Below are positions 25,900 to 34,707 of a DNA stretch of 64,000 bases, piece by piece. Below the pieces are notes generated by a model. It was given only the letters and a program-made list of their open reading frames with translations. It made no database searches and was not told the origin of the DNA. A program made the translations under genes and the position numbers. Position 1 is the first letter of the stretch. The number at the start of each line of letters is the position of its first letter. The stretch is from Fimbriimonadaceae bacterium (GTDB taxonomy: Bacteria; Armatimonadota; Fimbriimonadia; Fimbriimonadales; Fimbriimonadaceae): assembly GCA_025934835.1 (NCBI GenBank), contig JAICWL010000005.1, positions 1-64,000 of the forward strand, read 5' to 3'.

Positions 25900-27729
25900 A
25901 TGTGCGGAATTGCGGGGTACGTCGGAAAGAAGAATGCGGTCGAGGTCGTTTTCGACCAGCTCAAGAGGCTGGAATACCGCGGATACGACAGCGCGGGAAT
26001 TGCGTTTCCGCAAAACGGCGGCATCGGGGTTCTGAAGCGAGCCGGCAAGCTAGTCAACCTAGAGAGCGTGTTGGGCCAAGCGCCCAGCGACGCCCGATAC
26101 GCCATAGCGCATTCCCGATGGGCTACCCATGGAGCGCCCACCGACGAAAACGCGCACCCGCACTTCGATGAACACGAAGACGTGGCAGTGATCCACAACG
26201 GGATCATCGAGAACTACTTGGAGCTGAAGGAGGATCTCGAGAAGCGGGGGCATGTGTTTCGTTCTCAGACCGATACCGAGGTCGCCGCGCACGTCATCGG
26301 GCACGAGTATGCCGACGGCGGACCGCTGGAAGAGGCCGTCAGGCGGGCGGTCAAACAGTTTCGCGGAGCTTATGCGCTCGTGGTGATTTCGAGGCGTGAG
26401 CCCGGCAAGATCGTTGCGGTGCGCAACGCCAGTCCGCTCGTGATTGGGCTCGGGAAGGGCGAAAACATGCTCGCAAGCGACATTCCTGCGCTCTTGCCTT
26501 ACACGCGCGAAGTGCTGGTAATGGAAGAGAACAGCATTGCGACGCTGACGGACGACACCGTCGCAGTGACGGATGGAGATGGCCGCGAACTGCCTTTTCA
26601 TCCGCAGCACATCGACTGGGACTTGGCTTCCGCCGAGCGAGGCGGCTACGAGCATTTCCTACTTAAGGAGATTCATGAGCAGCCGCACGTCATACGGCAA
26701 TGCCAAGCCGGCCGGTTCAACGAGGATGGGTCCGTCCATCTCGAAGGAGTGTTTTCCGAGCACGTGTGGATGGAGATTGACAGGGTGAACATCATCGCTT
26801 GCGGCACGGCGTTTCATGCCGGGCTGATGGGAAAGACGCTGTTCGAGCAGATGCTGCGATTGCCGACCGACGTTTACTACTCCAGCGAATTTCGGTATGG
26901 CGACCCGGTTCTCTCACCCAAGTCGCTGGCGATATTCATCAGCCAATCCGGGGAGACGGCGGATACCTTGGCGGCGCTGAGGCTGTGCAAATCCAAGAGA
27001 ATCCGGACCCTGGGAATCGTGAACGTGCTGGGCTCGAGCATCGCTCGCGAATGCGACCGTACCCTGTATACGCAGGCGGGGCCGGAGATCTCGGTGGCGA
27101 GCACCAAGGCGTACACGGCTCAGGTGATCGTGTTGACACTGCTGGCGATGTACATCGCCCAAATCCAGGAGATGCCCGGCGTGCGGCTGCAGGATTGGGC
27201 GAAAGCCCTTTCCAATCTCTCTGGGCTCGCAGACGAAGCCCTGAAGACGGAATGTGAAGTGCTCGAGATCGCCGAGAAGGTGCAGGACATGAAGCTGGCG
27301 TTCTTTTTAGGCCGGGGGGCGGACGCCAACCTTGCCTTGGAGGGAGCGCTCAAGCTGAAGGAGATCGCCTACGTCCCGACTCAGGAATCTCCTGCTGGGG
27401 AAATGAAGCATGGCCCGCTAGCTCTCGTGGAACCGGGAGTCGTGGCGTTTTTTGGCGCCACCGATCCATCGGTCAGCGACAAGATCGTTTCGAATATCCG
27501 TGAGGTCCAGGCAAGGGGCGGCACTGTGGTTGCCTTCACGACGGAGGATGAGACGATCGTTCCGCGGGCTTCGGATTATGTTCTGCGCGTGCCCACGAGC
27601 GGCGAAGAGTTCCTCAGCTCGCTCCTGACGATCATCCCCATGCAGCTCATGGCATACCACGTTGCGAGACTGAGGGGATGCGAGATCGATCAGCCCAGGA
27701 ATCTGGCCAAATCCGTCACCGTTGAGTGA
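25900..27729 (+). CDS. glmS: Glutamine-fructose-6-phosphate aminotransferase
   Basis: Makes glucosamine-6-phosphate, the first step to UDP-GlcNAc for wall and surface glycans. The 609-residue protein starts MCGIAGYVG, with Cys2 as the glutaminase nucleophile once Met1 is removed. The N-terminal domain has LEYRGYDSAGIA and HSRWATHG; two SIS domains follow with IACGTAFHAG and FLGRGADANLALEGALKLKE. It ends with the conserved NLAKSVTVE. The short upstream gap (70 nt) holds no glmS ribozyme-like structure. Its 3' end overlaps a convergent gene by 14 bp. Confidence 0.98.
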   Translation: MCGIAGYVGKKNAVEVVFDQLKRLEYRGYDSAGIAFPQNGGIGVLKRAGKLVNLESVLGQAPSDARYAIAHSRWATHGAPTDENAHPHFDEHEDVAVIHNGIIENYLELKEDLEKRGHVFRSQTDTEVAAHVIGHEYADGGPLEEAVRRAVKQFRGAYALVVISRREPGKIVAVRNASPLVIGLGKGENMLASDIPALLPYTREVLVMEENSIATLTDDTVAVTDGDGRELPFHPQHIDWDLASAERGGYEHFLLKEIHEQPHVIRQCQAGRFNEDGSVHLEGVFSEHVWMEIDRVNIIACGTAFHAGLMGKTLFEQMLRLPTDVYYSSEFRYGDPVLSPKSLAIFISQSGETADTLAALRLCKSKRIRTLGIVNVLGSSIARECDRTLYTQAGPEISVASTKAYTAQVIVLTLLAMYIAQIQEMPGVRLQDWAKALSNLSGLADEALKTECEVLEIAEKVQDMKLAFFLGRGADANLALEGALKLKEIAYVPTQESPAGEMKHGPLALVEPGVVAFFGATDPSVSDKIVSNIREVQARGGTVVAFTTEDETIVPRASDYVLRVPTSGEEFLSSLLTIIPMQLMAYHVARLRGCEIDQPRNLAKSVTVE

Positions 27730-28081
27730 ATTCGTCGTGGCGAAACTCCGAGTGAAGCTCGCGGCGAATAATGCGCTCGATTGGCACGACCGCCAGCAAG
27801 GCGGCGAGCATCAGGATTGGGAGGGCGTAGTGCGCGATCTTGTTCGTTCGTGTTCGGATGGTCTGCTCGTAGAAAGCGCCCATGCTCGGGTTCATAAGAT
27901 CCCAGAGGTGCTGCGCAGCGCTCAAAAGCCCGAGCGCAATAAGGCAGACGCCGATCCAACGCCAGGGTATCGACCGCCCGTTCGCCACGGACTGGTATGC
28001 GCCGGTGCCGTAAACGAAGCCTCCCAAGATGAGGCAAACCATCGGGAGGAGGATGAGTTCGAATGTTTCAGGAGCACCCAT
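27716..28081 (-). CDS. Hypothetical small integral membrane protein
   Basis: From the ATG at 28081 it is 121 residues with three likely membrane helices (LILLPMVCLILGGFVYG, WIGVCLIALGLLSAAQ, YALPILMLAALLAVV) and a charged C-terminus. No family recognised. The track start at 28171 adds 30 Arg-rich residues that look non-coding. It overlaps the end of glmS by 14 bp in tail-to-tail orientation. Confidence 0.55.
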   Translation of the reverse strand: MGAPETFELILLPMVCLILGGFVYGTGAYQSVANGRSIPWRWIGVCLIALGLLSAAQHLWDLMNPSMGAFYEQTIRTRTNKIAHYALPILMLAALLAVVPIERIIRRELHSEFRHDEFTQR

Positions 28082-28189
28082 AAGCGGAAGTGTCGCGCGG
28101 ATTGATCCGCGTCTCAGCGATCTCAAATGATACTGGACGCGCACTCGGATGCGCTGACCTCTGGCGGGCAACTTTCATGCCGAACGGGC

Positions 28190-28612
28190 CTATGAGCGCG
28201 ACTGACCCGAGAGCCGCGCGCCGCGGATCGTGAAGTCGACTGCTCCGACGCTCGTAACGTCCAGCACATATTCTCCCTTCGGCACGCTAAGGGTTTTCGA
28301 GCCTGTCGCCTGTTGCGCGCTGAACCCGTCCGTGGCGATCCCCGTTGCGGGGTTCATCACGGAGACCTTCACAAACGGACTGGCATTCTCCTCGCGGCAA
28401 TTCCAAGTGATCGTTTGCGTGGGTTCGACGATTTCAAACGTCTGACTGCGAAAGCTGTTTACGCCCTTGACGGTAACGATTGGACCGGCGCCCGGCGCTT
28501 GTCCTGCCGGCGGCTGAGCCGACGGACTGGAGCAGCAGAGCAGTGCCGCGAAAATCGGGAGGCAAAGCGCCAGCCTCCCCGGCCCACAGCATTGGCGGAA
28601 TCGAACGTTCAC
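28190..28612 (-). CDS. Putative secreted lipoprotein
   Basis: A 140-residue protein with signal sequence LALCLPIFAALLCCSSPS. ALLC fits a lipobox, so it is probably an outer-surface or periplasmic lipoprotein. After a Pro/Ala/Gly-rich linker, the small domain (VTVKGVNSFRSQTFEIVEP to FTIRGARLSG) looks beta-rich, perhaps an Ig-like or cupredoxin-like fold. Function unknown. It starts 9 nt before the stop of the GDP-sugar dehydratase gene upstream on the same strand and may be the last gene of that unit. Confidence 0.55.
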   Translation of the reverse strand: MNVRFRQCCGPGRLALCLPIFAALLCCSSPSAQPPAGQAPGAGPIVTVKGVNSFRSQTFEIVEPTQTITWNCREENASPFVKVSVMNPATGIATDGFSAQQATGSKTLSVPKGEYVLDVTSVGAVDFTIRGARLSGQSRS

Positions 28613-28621
28613 CTGAATGAA

Positions 28622-29656
28622 TTATGAATCCGGGTTCTGGCGGACTTGCTCTAAATCGTGCTCGACCATGCGCTGAACCAACGTTTGAAACGGAATATTA
28701 ACATCCCACGCCAGCTTGTTCCGCGCTTTGGCAGGATTGCCCACGACTTCGTTGCGCCCCGACGGCCTGAAAAACCGGGGGTCGATGCGAACGAGAACCT
28801 GGCCGGTTCGCGTATCCACGCCGGTTTCATCCAAACCGACGCCTTCCCAGCGCAAGTCGAATCCTGCAACCGCCGCGGCTTCCTCGGCGAAGCCGCGAAC
28901 CGTGTTCGCGACCCCCGAGGCGATGACGAAGTCTGAGGGTTGGTCGAGTTGAGCCATGCGCCACATCGCCTCGACCACATCCTCTGCGTGACTCCAGTCT
29001 CGCACTGTGTCAAGGTTTCCGAGCGCGACGGGATCGCCTCCGCGAGCGGCGCACCGGGCGATGCCGAGCGTGATTTTGCGTGTGACGAAGCTCTCGCCTC
29101 TCAACTCGCTCTCGTGGTTGAATAGAATCGCGTTGCTCGCCCAGAGCCCGTACGACATTCGGTAGGTGGCGACTGCGAGATGCGCGACCAACTTCGACAT
29201 GGCGTACGGATCGGACGCACCGAGGGGCGAGGCTTCGTCCCTCGCGCCGGTTGTCGAGGAATCGAAGATCGCGCCAGAGCTTGCGTTCACGAGCTTGGCG
29301 TAGCTTCCGGTGCGCCGCATCGCCTCCAAGAGGTGAATGGCTCCAAGACCGTTGTTGCGAATCGTTTCAACGGGCCGATCGAATGACACGCCTACGTCCG
29401 AATGGGCGGCGAGGTGAAAGATAAAATCTGGCTGCTCTGACTTGAGAAGAGATTCGAACGAGGCGGAGTCGTCGAACTCCAATCCGACGAGACTCACCGA
29501 TTCCCGGATGCCCAGCCTCCCAAGCCTCCAGTCGGCATTCGCGCCCGGACGATGCTGGCCGATCACTCGGACGCCAGCGCCCGCAAGGAGCCTCGCCAGG
29601 TATGCGCCATCCTGTCCAAAGATGCCGGTGATCAGAGCCGTTCGGACTTTGGCCAT
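28622..29656 (-). CDS. GDP-sugar 4,6-dehydratase (Gmd/WcbK-like)
   Basis: Extended short-chain dehydrogenase of the GDP-mannose 4,6-dehydratase type, 344 residues. The NAD(P) motif is TGIFGQDGAYLARLL; FHLAAHSDVGVSFDRP is typical. The catalytic set is NASSGAIFD and DPYAMSK (Tyr and Lys), with FNHESELRGESFVTRKI as the substrate loop. In the context of the GDP-heptose genes next door, the substrate may be GDP-D-glycero-manno-heptose (as for Burkholderia WcbK or Campylobacter DmhA) rather than GDP-mannose; sequence alone does not decide. Confidence 0.88.
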   Translation of the reverse strand: MAKVRTALITGIFGQDGAYLARLLAGAGVRVIGQHRPGANADWRLGRLGIRESVSLVGLEFDDSASFESLLKSEQPDFIFHLAAHSDVGVSFDRPVETIRNNGLGAIHLLEAMRRTGSYAKLVNASSGAIFDSSTTGARDEASPLGASDPYAMSKLVAHLAVATYRMSYGLWASNAILFNHESELRGESFVTRKITLGIARCAARGGDPVALGNLDTVRDWSHAEDVVEAMWRMAQLDQPSDFVIASGVANTVRGFAEEAAAVAGFDLRWEGVGLDETGVDTRTGQVLVRIDPRFFRPSGRNEVVGNPAKARNKLAWDVNIPFQTLVQRMVEHDLEQVRQNPDS

Positions 29657-29720
29657 GCTTTGGCGATGCTACCGCCGATCGCACGTCGGCTAAAATGAGG
29701 GCCCGCTGGTGCCGCGCGAC

Positions 29721-30470
29721 ATGCCCGAACGAGCCGATACGCTGCCTTCGCCGACAAACGTGTGCGGCTTCGAGATCACGCCCGTCGACCTTCCGACCTT
29801 GGTGCAGGAGACGTTGGCGGCTGCGAGAGACGGTCGAGGCGGCTGGATGCTGGCGCTGAACTTGGACCTCGTGGCACGCAGCCGGCGCGAGCCCGAATAC
29901 GGGGAGCTTCTTCGCAAAGCGACGCTCACATTCGCGGACGGCTTTCCGATCGTTTGGGCCTGCAAGAAGAAGAATCGGGCCAACGCGGGCATGCCGAGAG
30001 TGGCCGGTGTCGACTATACGCGCGAGCTGCTAATGAACCTCAGCCCCCAAGAGACGGCGATCATCGGCGGCCAGAATCCGCGCGCGGCGCTTTCCAAGCT
30101 CGGCCTCAACCCGGACGGGGAGTACTTCATATTCGATGGAAAAGTCGAAGTCACTGACGCATGGGCCGCCGAGATGGCGACCAGCCTAGAGGGAAGGAAA
30201 GTGGTGTTTCTCGCTCTCGGAGTGCCGAAGCAGGAGAAGCTGATTTGCTTGCTCAGGCCATTGCTTCCGAGCGCGATCTTCATCGGGGTCGGCGGCACTT
30301 TCGATTTTCTCGCGGGGATCATTTCCCGCGCGCCGGTGTGGATGCAGGACCGCGGGCTGGAGTGGCTATATCGGCTTAGCACCGAGCCAAAGCGGCTGTG
30401 GCGGCGATACCTGGTGGAGTATCCGCCTGGCGCGATGAGCCTGCTACGCGACGTAAGGGCGCGGAACTAG
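29721..30470 (+). CDS. WecG/TagA/CpsF-family glycosyltransferase
   Basis: GT26 enzyme adding the second sugar to an undecaprenyl-linked intermediate in surface-glycan synthesis. About 249 residues. Family marks are LALNLDLVARSRREPEY, ADGFPIVWACK, FLALGVPKQEKLI and GVGGTFDFLAGIISRAPVWM. Start at the ATG 29721 or the GTG 29709; RBS evidence is poor for both. Divergent from the dehydratase gene (about 65 bp apart) and overlapping the convergent hddC-gmhB gene by 27 bp. Confidence 0.92.
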   Translation: MPERADTLPSPTNVCGFEITPVDLPTLVQETLAAARDGRGGWMLALNLDLVARSRREPEYGELLRKATLTFADGFPIVWACKKKNRANAGMPRVAGVDYTRELLMNLSPQETAIIGGQNPRAALSKLGLNPDGEYFIFDGKVEVTDAWAAEMATSLEGRKVVFLALGVPKQEKLICLLRPLLPSAIFIGVGGTFDFLAGIISRAPVWMQDRGLEWLYRLSTEPKRLWRRYLVEYPPGAMSLLRDVRARN

Positions 30471-31652
30471 CGAGATAGCGTGCTCCACAGCCGTCATTAG
30501 GCTCCCTGACTCGTATCGGACAGAGCGCACTCCGGCTCGCCTTGCGGCTTCGGCGTCGGAGTCGGTGTCACCGATAAGCACTGCGCGAGAGGGAACGACT
30601 GACCAGTGCTCGAGCGCTTCGAGTATCATGCCCGGCTCGGGCTTCCTGCGCCCGCATGAGATCCTGTAGCGGCCCTGGCCCTCGGTTGGATGGTTCGGAC
30701 AGTAAAGAACCTCGTCGATGTGCGCCCCGTGCTCCGCCAGCCTCCGACCGATATATGCTGCGAAGGCGAGGTACTCGTGCTCCGTGTAGTAGCCCTTGGC
30801 GATGCCCGCCTGGTTGGTCACGACTACCACCAGGTAGCCGTGCTCGTTCAGCCAGCGCACGGCCCTAGGGGCATCCTCGGTGAACGCGAACTGCTCGGGG
30901 GTGTGCACGTGGCCGTAGTTGACGTTGATCACACCGTCGCGATCCAGCAGCACCATGGGCTTGTCGCGCCACGCTGGCAACTCGGTCTCAGCGTTGGCGA
31001 GAGTCTCGGGCAGGCCGATGTCGATAAAGAATCCGTTCGCCTTCACGGCAAGCAGCGCCTTCTGCGCCGCCAAGTGGGGAAGTAAGTCGCGCTCGAGAGA
31101 GCAAGGGCCATCCGGCAGGGCCGCCAACATAGATTTGTGGAGGGCATAGATTCCGCCGTTGATGAAGCCGGGTCCGGCGCCCGACTTTTCGCCAAACGCG
31201 GTGACGACGCCGGCCTCTTCTCTCACCTCTCCGAAGCGCGAAACGTCGTCCACGTGCCGCAGCGCGATGGCAGCTTTCGAGGATGGTCGAGCGAGCTCAC
31301 CCAGCAGCGTAAGATTCGCATCCAGGATGGTGTCTCCGTTCAGAACGAGGAACCGTTCACCCAGGTGCTTGGAACCAAATTTCACCGCGCCGCCCGTGCC
31401 CAGCGGTTCGGGTTCAGCCGCATATTGCAGCCTGACTCCATGGCGTTCGTGGCCCAACGTTTGCTCGACTTTGTCCGCGAGGTGGCCAGTAGCGATCGCA
31501 GCGCGCTGGATACCGTGCCTCGAAAGGTTCCAGAGAACGTAATCGAGGAACGGCACGCCGCCTACCGGCAATATCGGCTTCGGCGTTTCCCGCGTAAGAT
31601 CGCCCAGGCGCGTCCCGAGGCCGCCCGCCAAGATCAGGGCTTCGTCTAGCAC
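30444..31652 (-). CDS. Fused heptose-1-phosphate guanylyltransferase and heptose-bisphosphate phosphatase
   Basis: A 402-residue bifunctional protein. Residues 1 to about 225 are a sugar nucleotidyltransferase (LILAGGLGTRLGDLT, ETPKPILPVGG, FLVLNGDTI), matching HddC/WcbM. Residues about 230-402 are a HAD phosphatase (MVLLDRDGVINVNYGHV, VVVTNQAGIAKG) with the GmhB zinc loop CPNHPTEG and a following Cys before RRKPEPGM. Together they would turn heptose-1,7-bisphosphate into GDP-heptose. GTG start overlaps the gmhA stop by 7 nt. The domains are separate genes in most known pathways. Confidence 0.88.
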   Translation of the reverse strand: MLDEALILAGGLGTRLGDLTRETPKPILPVGGVPFLDYVLWNLSRHGIQRAAIATGHLADKVEQTLGHERHGVRLQYAAEPEPLGTGGAVKFGSKHLGERFLVLNGDTILDANLTLLGELARPSSKAAIALRHVDDVSRFGEVREEAGVVTAFGEKSGAGPGFINGGIYALHKSMLAALPDGPCSLERDLLPHLAAQKALLAVKANGFFIDIGLPETLANAETELPAWRDKPMVLLDRDGVINVNYGHVHTPEQFAFTEDAPRAVRWLNEHGYLVVVVTNQAGIAKGYYTEHEYLAFAAYIGRRLAEHGAHIDEVLYCPNHPTEGQGRYRISCGRRKPEPGMILEALEHWSVVPSRAVLIGDTDSDAEAARRAGVRSVRYESGSLMTAVEHAISLVPRPYVA

Positions 31653-32227
31653 AGCGCGGATTCAGCCAGCTCGCAGAGCGTGTGGGCGATCAAGATGTGC
31701 ATTTCCTGAATGCGCGGCGTCTCGGGGGTGGGGACACACAGGCATACGTCGCAAAGCGACTTCAGGACTCCGCCTGTTCCCCCAGTGAGGCCGACGACTT
31801 TGATGCCGAGACTCTTTGCCGTGCGGGCAGCCTCCAGCACGTTCGGACTTCCTCCGCTCGTGGTGATCGCGATCAAGACGTCACCCTTCTTGCCGAATGC
31901 TTCCACTTGGCGGGCGAAGACCCTGTCGAACGAGTAGTCGTTACCGATGGCGGTGACAACTGTGGAGTTCGTGTTCAGGGCGATTGCCGGGAGCGCCTTT
32001 CGCTCTTTGAGAAAGCGTCCTACGAACTCGCCCGCGATGTGCTGGGCGTCAGCGGCAGAGCCTCCGTTTCCGGCAAGTAGGAGCGTGCCTCCGCCGCGAA
32101 GGGACTGGACGATCATGTCGGAAGCCTCTTGGATGAGCGGGGCAAGCTCGCGGGTTCGGTCGAGAACGGCCTGATGCGAGTCCATGATCTCTGCGATGCG
32201 GGAGGATGTTTGTATCGTGCTGTTCAT
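31646..32227 (-). CDS. gmhA: Sedoheptulose-7-phosphate isomerase
   Basis: Converts sedoheptulose-7-phosphate to D-glycero-manno-heptose-7-phosphate. SIS-domain protein of about 193 residues with LLLAGNGGSAADAQHIAGEF, GNDYSFDRVFARQVEAFG and AITTSGGSPNVLEAA. The catalytic His lies in EMHILIAHTLCELAE. ATG at 32227 chosen; a TTG at 32236 overlaps the hddA stop and is possible. First step of the GDP-heptose pathway encoded by three overlapping or adjacent genes here. Confidence 0.94.
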   Translation of the reverse strand: MNSTIQTSSRIAEIMDSHQAVLDRTRELAPLIQEASDMIVQSLRGGGTLLLAGNGGSAADAQHIAGEFVGRFLKERKALPAIALNTNSTVVTAIGNDYSFDRVFARQVEAFGKKGDVLIAITTSGGSPNVLEAARTAKSLGIKVVGLTGGTGGVLKSLCDVCLCVPTPETPRIQEMHILIAHTLCELAESALC

Positions 32228-32232
32228 AACGT

Positions 32233-33249
32233 TCAATCCAGGCGCCAGGCTCGAACGCCGTCTTGCGTGAAACTGAAGCTTACAACCTGCGAGCCGTGCT
32301 CCCGAAGGGCCTGCTGGACATTGTGCCGCCGAACGGGATCGCAGATAAAGAACATGAATCCGCCGCCCCCTACTCCCGTAATCTTTCCTCCGATCGCTCC
32401 GCTAGCCCGGGCGGCATTGTAAAGCTGGTCGATTTGCGGATTGGATATGCCTTCCGCCATTCGCTTCTTATTCTCCCAGCCCATGTGCAGCAGCTCTCCG
32501 AACTCGTCGAACTTGCGGAGGAGCAGCGCCTTCTTCATCTCGATGGCGAGCGCCTTTAGGTTGTCCATAGCCTCGATCGCATCGACGTTCTGAGAGCGGA
32601 AGTTGTCTTGCTGCTTCTTGACGATGTTCGAATATATGCGCTGGCCGCCGACGTAGGCGAAGCACATGCGGTACTCGAGCTCGAAGATCGTCTCGTCCGG
32701 GATGCGCAGGGCGTTCACCAAGGTTGCGCCCTTCGTAAACTCGATGAAATTGAAGCCGCCGAATGCAGCGGCGTATTGGTCTTGCTTTCCTCCGACGACC
32801 TTACACTCTTCGCGCTCGATGTGATACGAGAGCTCGGCGATCCGATAAGGATCGAGAGGCAGCCGCAAATGCTCCGCTACAGCGCTAATGAGTGCGACGG
32901 TGATGGCGGAGGACGACCCGAGCCCCGATCCGGGCGGGGCGTCGTTATGGAGCAGGATTTTGAATCCTTCGGTGACCTTGAGATCGCGGCGAAAGTAGTC
33001 GATGACGCCCTTGGCCAGATCGAGTGTTCCGTCGTAGACGAACGGGTCCTCGATGCCATAAATGATGGTGGCGTCGTAGTCGAGGCTCGTGACTTCGAAG
33101 CTGGCGCCTCCCGGCATCAGCGTGGCATAGGCGTAACGATTGATCGTGGAGCTCAACACGGCTCCGCCGCGCTCGTCACAGTAAGGGGCGACGTCGGTTC
33201 CTCCCCCACCAAAGCTGACGCGGAGCGGTGCGCGCGATCGAATACGCAT
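32233..33249 (-). CDS. hddA: D-glycero-alpha-D-manno-heptose-7-phosphate 1-kinase
   Basis: GHMP-family kinase of 338 residues that makes the alpha 1,7-bisphosphate used for GDP-heptose. MRIRSRAPLRVSFGGGGTD is the characteristic N-terminus, PPGSGLGSSSAITVAL the ATP loop, and GGKITGVGGGGFMFF the C-terminal GHMP motif. The alpha-anomer kinase (HddA, not HldE) implies a GDP- rather than ADP-linked heptose. It is the first gene of the hddA-gmhA-hddC/gmhB operon. Confidence 0.92.
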   Translation of the reverse strand: MRIRSRAPLRVSFGGGGTDVAPYCDERGGAVLSSTINRYAYATLMPGGASFEVTSLDYDATIIYGIEDPFVYDGTLDLAKGVIDYFRRDLKVTEGFKILLHNDAPPGSGLGSSSAITVALISAVAEHLRLPLDPYRIAELSYHIEREECKVVGGKQDQYAAAFGGFNFIEFTKGATLVNALRIPDETIFELEYRMCFAYVGGQRIYSNIVKKQQDNFRSQNVDAIEAMDNLKALAIEMKKALLLRKFDEFGELLHMGWENKKRMAEGISNPQIDQLYNAARASGAIGGKITGVGGGGFMFFICDPVRRHNVQQALREHGSQVVSFSFTQDGVRAWRLD

Positions 33250-33399
33250 AACTACAGAATTATCGGCCCTGGTTTCGCCGAATCCGAGCCTAGCTTACAT
33301 GACCGCTGGTCGCCGTAGCCGCAAGATATGGATTCTATCTATGGCTTCGTAGGATGGAACTTGTGCTCAGAATCAACCGCCTGATCGCCAGGGGGACGA

Positions 33400-34437
33400 A
33401 TGCGTATGGATCCACGCATCGATTGCAGGCCTTGGACGATATTGGAGGCTTCGCGGGGCAGCCAGGCGGCAATGCGAAACGTGAAGCTCTACGAAGAGGA
33501 GTTGGCCGATCTGTTCGGTTGGGCGATTCGCCCGGGAGTCGATGAGGCGCTCGGAAGGCAATTTCACAGGCTGGCTAAGCTTGGGGCGGCGAGAGCCCTT
33601 GGCAAATTCGGTAAGTCGAACGACCGACTAGCGATCTTGATGGGAATCGACCACATGGTCAAGGTCGCCCCGTGGATGATCGCCGGAGGCGGAACGAAAG
33701 CCATCGTCCTGTTCGACGCATGGCCCAGCTCACACGATTTAATCCTCGACAACGCCGCCCGGTACGGGCTCGGTACGGTCTTCGTCACATCGTCCCAGGC
33801 GGCTGCCCGCCTCAGCGAGCGGAACCAGAGCTGTCGGTGGCTGTGGTTGCCAGAGGCGCTGCCGCGCGATGAGTATTCTCCTGCGCCGCTTTCTGGGAAG
33901 ACGATCGACGTGATGCAGTTCGGACGGAAGCATGACGCTTACCATGACGCGATCGTGGACAAGTGCGCCCGTGAAGGGCTCGGCTACTTTTACGAAAAGC
34001 GCAAGGGGGAAGTCGTCTTCCAGTCTCCGCAGGAGTTTCTACAGCGGCTTGGCGAATCCGCTGTTAGCGTCTGTTTTCCGCAGAGCTGGACGCATCCGGA
34101 GCGGGCGGGGGATATCGAAACGATGACTCTGCGCTATTTGCAATCTATGGCGTCGAAGTGCGTGCTGGTAGGGCACGCGCCGCAGGAGATGATCGAGGTG
34201 TTCGGCTACAACCCCGTCGTCGAAGCGGATATGAGCGACCCTTTCGGACAGCTCCGAGAGATTCTCGGATCTCTCGAGAGGTATGAGCCGCTCGTCGAGA
34301 GCAATTACGCGGCGGTCATGAGGGGCCACACGTGGCGGACGAGAGCGGTAGATTTGCGTGACATTTTGAACGGTAGCAAATCGCAATACGAGCCAGTCGG
34401 AACGAGTGAAATTGCTAGAAAAGTCAGAGTGCTGTGA
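33400..34437 (+). CDS. Putative glycosyltransferase (CgeB-like, GT-B fold)
   Basis: A 345-residue protein. The N-terminal half alternates strands and helices (KAIVLFDAWPSSHDLIL, GTVFVTSSQAAARL). The C-terminal half has VMQFGRKHDAYHDAIV, SVCFPQSWTHPERAG and ETMTLRYLQSMASKCVLVG. The last resembles the nucleotide-sugar end of CgeB/Glyco_trans_1_2 proteins, where a cell names a conspicuous target and raises its rank. No signal peptide. Start uncertain; an internal ATG at 33472 would also give a full domain. It is alone on the plus strand between the heptose operon and the initiating transferase. Confidence 0.6.
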   Translation: MRMDPRIDCRPWTILEASRGSQAAMRNVKLYEEELADLFGWAIRPGVDEALGRQFHRLAKLGAARALGKFGKSNDRLAILMGIDHMVKVAPWMIAGGGTKAIVLFDAWPSSHDLILDNAARYGLGTVFVTSSQAAARLSERNQSCRWLWLPEALPRDEYSPAPLSGKTIDVMQFGRKHDAYHDAIVDKCAREGLGYFYEKRKGEVVFQSPQEFLQRLGESAVSVCFPQSWTHPERAGDIETMTLRYLQSMASKCVLVGHAPQEMIEVFGYNPVVEADMSDPFGQLREILGSLERYEPLVESNYAAVMRGHTWRTRAVDLRDILNGSKSQYEPVGTSEIARKVRVL

Positions 34438-34707
34438 GGAACTCGTGGTCTTACCGGGTTTGGCCCCAACGCCGAATCAAGTTTGGCCCGCACGAAGCCG
34501 AAGATCAAAGTATCTCTCTCGGGCAGAACCGGCGTGGTTGCACGTGTAACGCAAGGGTATTGCAGGATATAGCCAATTTTATTGCGAGGACGAATCGTTC
34601 TGATTGGATAATGGAGTCGTAGTGCTCTGAGCTATACTAGGCCAGCCTCAGTTGGCGAGGTTTTTGTAATCGGGTGATTTGCTCGGTTCAATGCGTGAGA
34701 GGAGAAA
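34438..34707 (+). promoter_or_regulatory. Upstream region of the initiating sugar transferase
   Basis: No gene is convincing here; the 62-residue track ORF has no support. TATACT at 34633-34638 is the likely -10 of the downstream gene, giving a leader of about 60 nt and a Shine-Dalgarno (AGGAG) before the GTG at 34708. Right after the -10 lie GCCA/TGGC and CCTC/GAGG repeats followed by TTTTT at 34661; most of this would be too close to the transcript start to act as a terminator. Confidence 0.4.

Noticed and set aside
34434-34622. 62-residue plus-strand ORF after the CgeB-like gene
   Set aside because: Overlaps the preceding stop, no RBS, composition not protein-like.
34633-34666. Possible attenuator (GCCA/TGGC and CCTC/GAGG then TTTTT) upstream of the sugar transferase
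   Set aside because: The repeats begin 3 nt after the -10, so most of the first stem would not be transcribed and the second has only 4 bp.
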